This document shows positions 59,588 through 64,000 of a stretch of DNA of 64,000 nucleotides, piece by piece (the first letter of the stretch is position 1; every line of letters starts with the position of its first letter). The translations under genes and the position numbers were made by a program. The stretch spans positions 51,545-115,544 of the forward strand of contig NZ_JARGNU010000013.1 of the NCBI RefSeq assembly GCF_029212375.1, read 5' to 3'. The notes below the pieces were generated by a model. That model was not told the DNA's origin and did no database searches. It worked only from the letters and a program-made list of their open reading frames with translations. The DNA comes from Zhongshania sp. (lineage in GTDB: Bacteria; Pseudomonadota; Gammaproteobacteria; Pseudomonadales; Spongiibacteraceae).

Positions 59588-59889
59588 TCACTATTCCCAT
59601 ACGTCGTGCAATATTGCAGCCTGCTGTGGGGAACTAGCATAAAAAGTAAGTGTGACCGTATCGCTACCACCGCAGACTTTATTACCTGCGAGGGAATACC
59701 ATGCGATTTACAGGGCAACTCGGCATGTTATAGAGTTGAGGCTGCAACATGCAGTGCAGAAAAAGCGTAAAATAGCGGCGATACTACACCAGCACCGGCG
59801 AGGTTGCCGCAGCTTGGGAATTTAAGGGATGACATCGACCATAATCAGTGTCAACATTACAATTTTGTTGGATTCAGAAACTGCGCAAC
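59588..59889. other. Intergenic region between the epimerase and TetR genes
   Basis: 302 bases. Besides the short inverted repeat at 59852-59870, I see nothing definite in it. Confidence 0.5.
59852..59870. promoter_or_regulatory. Possible operator upstream of the TetR gene
   Basis: CAACA, nine A/T-rich bases, TGTTG. It lies 20 bases before the preferred TetR start, where autoregulatory operators are common. Short arms, so tentative. Confidence 0.3.
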
Positions 59890-60543
59890 ATGGCTATTAT
59901 TAATACCACTACCTACCACCATGGTAATCTCCGTCAAGAACTCATGGAGCTTGCCGAAAAGCACCTTATTAGTCACGGCATTGCCGAGCTGAGCCTGCGG
60001 GCACTAGCGCGAGAAATTGGTGTTTCGCAAACCGCGCCCTACCGCCACTTTAAAGAAAAAAATGCGCTGCTGGCCGCCTTGGCCACAGAAGGCTTTCGGC
60101 GCTTTTTTATGCTGTGCGAAGAGAGTGAAAAAGAACCGCGGGCAGATTTAAGCTTGCTGCTGTTTGGCTTGAGCTATGTAAAGTTCGCCAAGTTGCACAC
60201 CGAAATGTTCCATTTAATGTTTGGCCCTGTATTGCAGCCCCGCAGCGACTATCCAGAGCTGTTTGCCGCTGGTCGCGAAGCTATTTACAAGGTGCGGGCA
60301 GGTGTTGAGCGCGGTTTTAAAACTGATGTTATTCGCCAGCTAGACGATGTTGCTTCAATGGCGCACACCGTGTGGGCCGCAGTTCACGGCGTGGCAACCC
60401 TGATGCTTGACCACGGCGACACCTACGGCTACCACCGCGACCTTGACCTGCAGGCAGAAAAATCGCTGCGCATGATGATCGCGAGTTTGTGTACCGACCC
60501 CACCGAAATCTCCAAGTTACCCCAAGCAAAACCGGCAGTTTAA
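59890..60543 (+). CDS. TetR-family transcriptional regulator
   Basis: 217 residues. HTH in the first 60 residues (YHHGNLRQEL, LSLRALAREIGVSQTAPYRHF), then a WHG-type ligand domain. The ATG at 59890 gives MAIINTTTYHHG, the common N-terminus of this group; an earlier ATG at 59848 would put the start before the dyad. Target and ligand unknown. Convergent with the permease gene. Confidence 0.87.
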   Translation: MAIINTTTYHHGNLRQELMELAEKHLISHGIAELSLRALAREIGVSQTAPYRHFKEKNALLAALATEGFRRFFMLCEESEKEPRADLSLLLFGLSYVKFAKLHTEMFHLMFGPVLQPRSDYPELFAAGREAIYKVRAGVERGFKTDVIRQLDDVASMAHTVWAAVHGVATLMLDHGDTYGYHRDLDLQAEKSLRMMIASLCTDPTEISKLPQAKPAV

Positions 60544-60552
60544 GGCGGGCAT

Positions 60553-63051
60553 TTACTGCCGCGCCAAAACTTGGAGCGGCGGCGTGCTTATCACCACTCG
60601 GCAATACAGCCAGCCGGTAATGGCCATGGTCATGGCGCCCAGCACTGGCACCACCATAAATACGCTGCCATGCCACACCGGCGCCATATCTAAAACCCAG
60701 CGCTGCACGCCATACAGGGCAATATTACTGCCCAGCGCCGCCAATAGCCCCGCCAAGAAGCCCACCGCTGCAAATTCCAGCAATAAACCATTGGCAATTA
60801 ACTGCCGACTGGCGCCGAGCGCCCGCAGTATCGCGTTCTCTTGTAGGCGGCTATCGAGACTAGCTTGCACATTGGCCACACTCACCAATAAGGCGCAAAC
60901 CACCACCAAAGCCAGTACCAGACCAATGGCCGCACTCACTTGCCCAACCACGGTATTCATTTGCGCGATAAGGGCATCAATCTCAATTAAGGTCATGGTT
61001 GGAAAGGCTCGCAACAAATCTGTTAGCAGCGGCTTTTCTGCGGCCGGCAAATAAAAGCTGGTGATATAGCTACCGGCGTAGTCCCGCAAACTGTCTGGCG
61101 GAAATATAAAATAAAAATTGGGCCGCATACTGCTCCAGTCTAAGCTGCGGATGCTGCTCACCACCGCCACTAGACTTTGGCCGCCAATATTAAAACTCAG
61201 CTCGCTACCTAGGCTGAGCTGCAACTGCTTGGCTAAATCTGCTTCCACCGACACCGGCACTCTCTCCGTCGCGACCAAGTCGGATGCTGTCCACCACGTA
61301 CCAGCTTCAATGCGATTGTCGCTCGGCAATTCCGCCGCCCAGCTCAAATTGATTTCGCGGTTCACATTGCCCCGCTCGGCATCAATATCGGCAATATCCT
61401 TAATCGCGCGCTGGTCAATGTGCGTTAAGCGCCCCCTCACCATCGGATACAAACCTGCGTTACTAAGGCCGTGCTCTTGAAAAAAGCCCTCTAGCGGCGC
61501 TATTTCAGTGGGCTGAATATTGATTAAGAAGTGATTGGGCGCGCCCTCTGTAAGCTGCATTTGCCAATCGACTAATAAATTGGCGCGCAACAGGCCTAGG
61601 CTGGTCAAGGTCATCAAGGCCAGCGCAAAACTGGCCACCTGAAAGGCATTAGCAAAGCGGCGCCGATATATCGCCGCCAACGCCAAGCGCAGTGCGCCCC
61701 GTGACCGCCCCGCACTTAGGCGCCGAGCTTGGCTCACCAGCCACAGCACCAAAACCGTGGCGAGCAAGCCCAAGGCAATACTCGCCACCAACAGCGCTGC
61801 ACTGAGCTGAATATTGCCGCTATACCACCACATCAAGCCGCCAATACCCGTTACCCCAATGAGCGCACTGGCCACCATGCCCTCGCTGCTGTCCTCGGTG
61901 TCGCGGCGTAACACCCGCAGCGGCGCCACCTTGCTCAAGCGCCACACCGGCGGCAGCGCAAACACCGCCGTACACAGCAGCGCCGTTATTGCGCCCACCA
62001 GCAGGGGGCGCCACACCGGCGGCGGAATATCGATGTCGATCAGGCCCTGCAAGCTGGCAAACAAGGCCCACTGCAAACCGTGACCAAGCAGCCCACCCAG
62101 CACAATCGCCGCTGCGCACAGCAGGGCGAGCTGAGCCAAATAATGATGCAAAATTTGCCGACGACGGGCGCCGAGGGTTTTCATTACTGCCACATTGTCG
62201 CTATTGCGCTGGCCGTAGCGCCGCGCGGCCAAGGCAATAGCCGCCCCCGCCAACGCCACGCCCAAGCTCGCCGCCAACAGTAAATAACCTTCGGCCCGTT
62301 TAAGCGTTGTGGCCATGGCCGGCTGGCCGTCGCGCACATCTTCCCAGCGCTGGCCAGCTTCTAGCAGCGGCGTTAGCCAATTTTCGTAATCAGCCAATTG
62401 CGCTTCGCTGCCGGCGAATAAATAGCGATAGCGCACCAAGCTGCCTGGCTGCACGACCTTGGTGGCCGCTAAATCGGCCAAATTAATCATCGCGCGCGGC
62501 GCCAGCATCTCATTCATATTGCCGCGATCTGGCTCGCTGATTAAAGCGCGACTCACCGTAAAGTCGGCCTCGCCCACACCAGCTTCGCCACCGGTCGTTA
62601 AATCCAACAGGGCTAGCAGCCGTGAATCTAACCACAGCTCACCGGCACTCGGGCCATGCTCCACCAATTGCGCATCACCAAAGGCCGCGTCACTCACACC
62701 AAGCTGGCCAATCAGCGGGTAGCCGTCGGAAACCGCCCGTATTGACGCTAACTGCATTTGCTCGCCGGCGTAAATCATAGAGCGAAAGCTCGCCACAGTT
62801 GCGGTTTTTAAGCCGCGCTGCTGGGCCTCAAGCAGCCAGCTATCTGGCACTGTGCGCGCGGTTTTCAGCACGCGGTCTGCCGCTAAAAAATGGTGGCTCT
62901 GCTGCTCCATGCCTCGGCTTAGGCGCTCAGAAAAACCGGCAATACCGGTGACGATGCTTACCGCCAAGGTCAGCGAAAATGCCAGCAGGCCCAATTCGCC
63001 CCCGCGCCACGCCCGGCGAATATTACGCAGTGCTAGCATCATCAGGCGCAT
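60553..63051 (-). CDS. ybbP: ABC transporter permease (YbbP/FtsX family)
   Basis: 832 residues with about ten helices: an N-terminal helix and periplasmic domain, an FtsX block at about residues 250-370, a middle pair of helices, another periplasmic domain and a second FtsX block at the C-terminus. It pairs with YbbA; the function in E. coli is not fully known. Its start overlaps ybbA's stop by ten bases. Confidence 0.9.
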   Translation of the reverse strand: MRLMMLALRNIRRAWRGGELGLLAFSLTLAVSIVTGIAGFSERLSRGMEQQSHHFLAADRVLKTARTVPDSWLLEAQQRGLKTATVASFRSMIYAGEQMQLASIRAVSDGYPLIGQLGVSDAAFGDAQLVEHGPSAGELWLDSRLLALLDLTTGGEAGVGEADFTVSRALISEPDRGNMNEMLAPRAMINLADLAATKVVQPGSLVRYRYLFAGSEAQLADYENWLTPLLEAGQRWEDVRDGQPAMATTLKRAEGYLLLAASLGVALAGAAIALAARRYGQRNSDNVAVMKTLGARRRQILHHYLAQLALLCAAAIVLGGLLGHGLQWALFASLQGLIDIDIPPPVWRPLLVGAITALLCTAVFALPPVWRLSKVAPLRVLRRDTEDSSEGMVASALIGVTGIGGLMWWYSGNIQLSAALLVASIALGLLATVLVLWLVSQARRLSAGRSRGALRLALAAIYRRRFANAFQVASFALALMTLTSLGLLRANLLVDWQMQLTEGAPNHFLINIQPTEIAPLEGFFQEHGLSNAGLYPMVRGRLTHIDQRAIKDIADIDAERGNVNREINLSWAAELPSDNRIEAGTWWTASDLVATERVPVSVEADLAKQLQLSLGSELSFNIGGQSLVAVVSSIRSLDWSSMRPNFYFIFPPDSLRDYAGSYITSFYLPAAEKPLLTDLLRAFPTMTLIEIDALIAQMNTVVGQVSAAIGLVLALVVVCALLVSVANVQASLDSRLQENAILRALGASRQLIANGLLLEFAAVGFLAGLLAALGSNIALYGVQRWVLDMAPVWHGSVFMVVPVLGAMTMAITGWLYCRVVISTPPLQVLARQ

Positions 63052-63779
63052 GGCAGCTCGCCGGATTGCGCTGGGGAGCTTTGCTTCATTCCTGTATCCG
63101 CAGACTCGGCATTGCTCACTGCCTCGGTCAACACACCGTCGTGCATCACAAACTGGCGACCACAGCGCTGGGCAAGCGCCATTTCATGGGTTACCAAAAC
63201 AAGGGTGGTGCGGGTTTCGCTGTTTAAGGCAAACAGCAGTTCAATAATACGCTGGCCGGTTTGCTCATCTAAATTGCCGGTGGGTTCGTCGGCAAACAAA
63301 ATATCTGGCTCCACCGCAAACGCCCGCGCCAAGGCGACCCGCTGCTGCTCGCCGCCAGACAGCTGACGCGGGTAATGATGGCCGCGATCAGCCAAATCGA
63401 CTTTTTCAAGAAAGACCCGCGCGGCAGTTTCCGGCGAGGCATGACCACTCAGCTCAAGCGGTAGCATCACGTTCTCTAGCGCCGTTAAGCCAGGTAATAG
63501 CTGGAACGACTGAAACACAAAGCCAACATGCTGCGCTCGCAACGCGGCGCGCTGATCCTCAGTCATTAAACTGATGTTTTGACCATGCAAATAAATATCG
63601 CCGCTAGTGGCGTTGTCTAGCCCCGCCAACAAACCCAGCAGGGTAGATTTACCCGCGCCAGACACCCCGATAATCGCCGCGCTCTCCCCCGCCTTGATTT
63701 CAAGGTTAATCCCTCGCAATATGGCAAGCTCTTGGGCACCGCTGGTGACTGTTTTACAGAGATTTTGAACTCGAATCAT
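63042..63779 (-). CDS. ybbA: ABC transporter ATP-binding protein (YbbA/LolD family)
   Basis: 245 residues. Walker A GVSGAGKST, signature QLSGGEQQRVALARAF, Walker B ILFADEP. The last 20 residues are an unusual polar tail. Its start codon (63777-63779) overlaps the divergent tesA start (63778-63780), sharing CATG. The order tesA-ybbA-ybbP is the same as in E. coli. Confidence 0.93.
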   Translation of the reverse strand: MIRVQNLCKTVTSGAQELAILRGINLEIKAGESAAIIGVSGAGKSTLLGLLAGLDNATSGDIYLHGQNISLMTEDQRAALRAQHVGFVFQSFQLLPGLTALENVMLPLELSGHASPETAARVFLEKVDLADRGHHYPRQLSGGEQQRVALARAFAVEPDILFADEPTGNLDEQTGQRIIELLFALNSETRTTLVLVTHEMALAQRCGRQFVMHDGVLTEAVSNAESADTGMKQSSPAQSGELPCA

Positions 63780-64000
63780 GTTGAAACCTGTGTTTTCATT
63801 TTATTCCCGCGCTATTCACCTTGGCCAATGGTCAACGTTGCTTAGAGTGTTACTCGCGTGCTTGATATTGACGTGCCTGCCACGCTTGGCTCAAGCCGAT
63901 GCGGCCAAAGAAAATATACTGGTACTTGGCGACAGCATCAGCGCTGGCTACGGCTTTGACCCTACACTGGGCTGGGTGACGCTTCTCAGTAAACACGTCC
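63778..64000 (+). CDS. tesA: Arylesterase/lysophospholipase TesA-like (3' end outside window)
   Basis: The 74 visible codons give a hydrophobic signal sequence ending near RLAQA, then NILVLGDSISAGYGFD, the first block of GDSL/SGNH esterases with the catalytic serine. It cleaves acyl esters or thioesters in the periplasm. The ATG at 63778 is the first in frame; GTG codons at 63790 and 63847 are possible alternatives. Confidence 0.87.
   Translation, partial: MLKPVFSFYSRAIHLGQWSTLLRVLLACLILTCLPRLAQADAAKENILVLGDSISAGYGFDPTLGWVTLLSKHV

Overview
The window looks like a chromosomal segment of a marine or aquatic gammaproteobacterium related to Pseudomonas and, by gene order and receptor type, most like the Cellvibrionales/Spongiibacteraceae group (Zhongshania or Spongiibacter-like). 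This placement is inferred from gene content: leuC-leuD-leuB-asd-usg-fimV, smc-zipA-ligA and a complete ccmABCDEFGHI cluster are Pseudomonas-type arrangements, and the FimV, FleN and CheY sequences are Pseudomonas-like. No rRNA, tRNA, CRISPR, insertion sequence or prophage was recognised.

Layout. 1-7.7 kb (minus): fimV (cut by the left edge), the ASD-like usg gene, asd, leuB, leuD, leuC; a divergent LysR gene at 7.8-8.7 kb shares a perfect 12-bp palindrome with leuC. 8.7-10.3 kb: an orphan MobA-like/XdhC pair. 10.4-15.6 kb: two tandem paralogous TonB-dependent receptors, each with its own terminator. 15.8-16.8 kb: flavodoxin-like protein and glyoxalase I. 16.9-24.2 kb (minus): smc, zipA, ligA and a lytic-transglycosylase-like lipoprotein. 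24.3-31.5 kb (minus): the whole cytochrome c maturation operon.

31.6-38.1 kb (minus) is the most unusual part. It encodes a very short FliF-like protein, FliG, an Hpt protein, FliM, FliN, a two-helix membrane protein, FleN, CheY and a kinase-less CheA fragment. The order follows the Pseudomonas flagellar/chemotaxis locus and ends next to ccmA as that locus does, but every export, rod, hook, filament, stator and FlhF gene is missing from the window. FliG has lost the charged torque residues, while the CheY-docking motif of FliM and the phosphorylation residues of CheY and Hpt are intact. Upstream lie sequences matching the FleQ box (GTCA-N6-TGAC) three times and two sigma-54-like promoters. 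The simplest reading is a switch-complex remnant kept as a non-motile membrane signalling scaffold under FleQ/FleN control.

38.4-47 kb: ttcA, mdh, a nitroreductase, a single-domain response regulator, an aldo/keto reductase, two MFS transporters and a LysR regulator. 47.2-52.9 kb: tamA-tamB. 52.9-53.7 kb: a short-chain dehydrogenase gene interrupted by one in-frame TGA. 53.8-58.4 kb: a probable envelope-glycan operon (LPG-synthase-like membrane protein, GT2, ArnT-like GT39, PAP2 phosphatase). 58.6-60.5 kb: nucleotide-sugar epimerase and a TetR regulator. 60.6-64 kb: ybbP-like permease and ybbA ATPase, with tesA starting divergently on overlapping start codons and running off the right edge.
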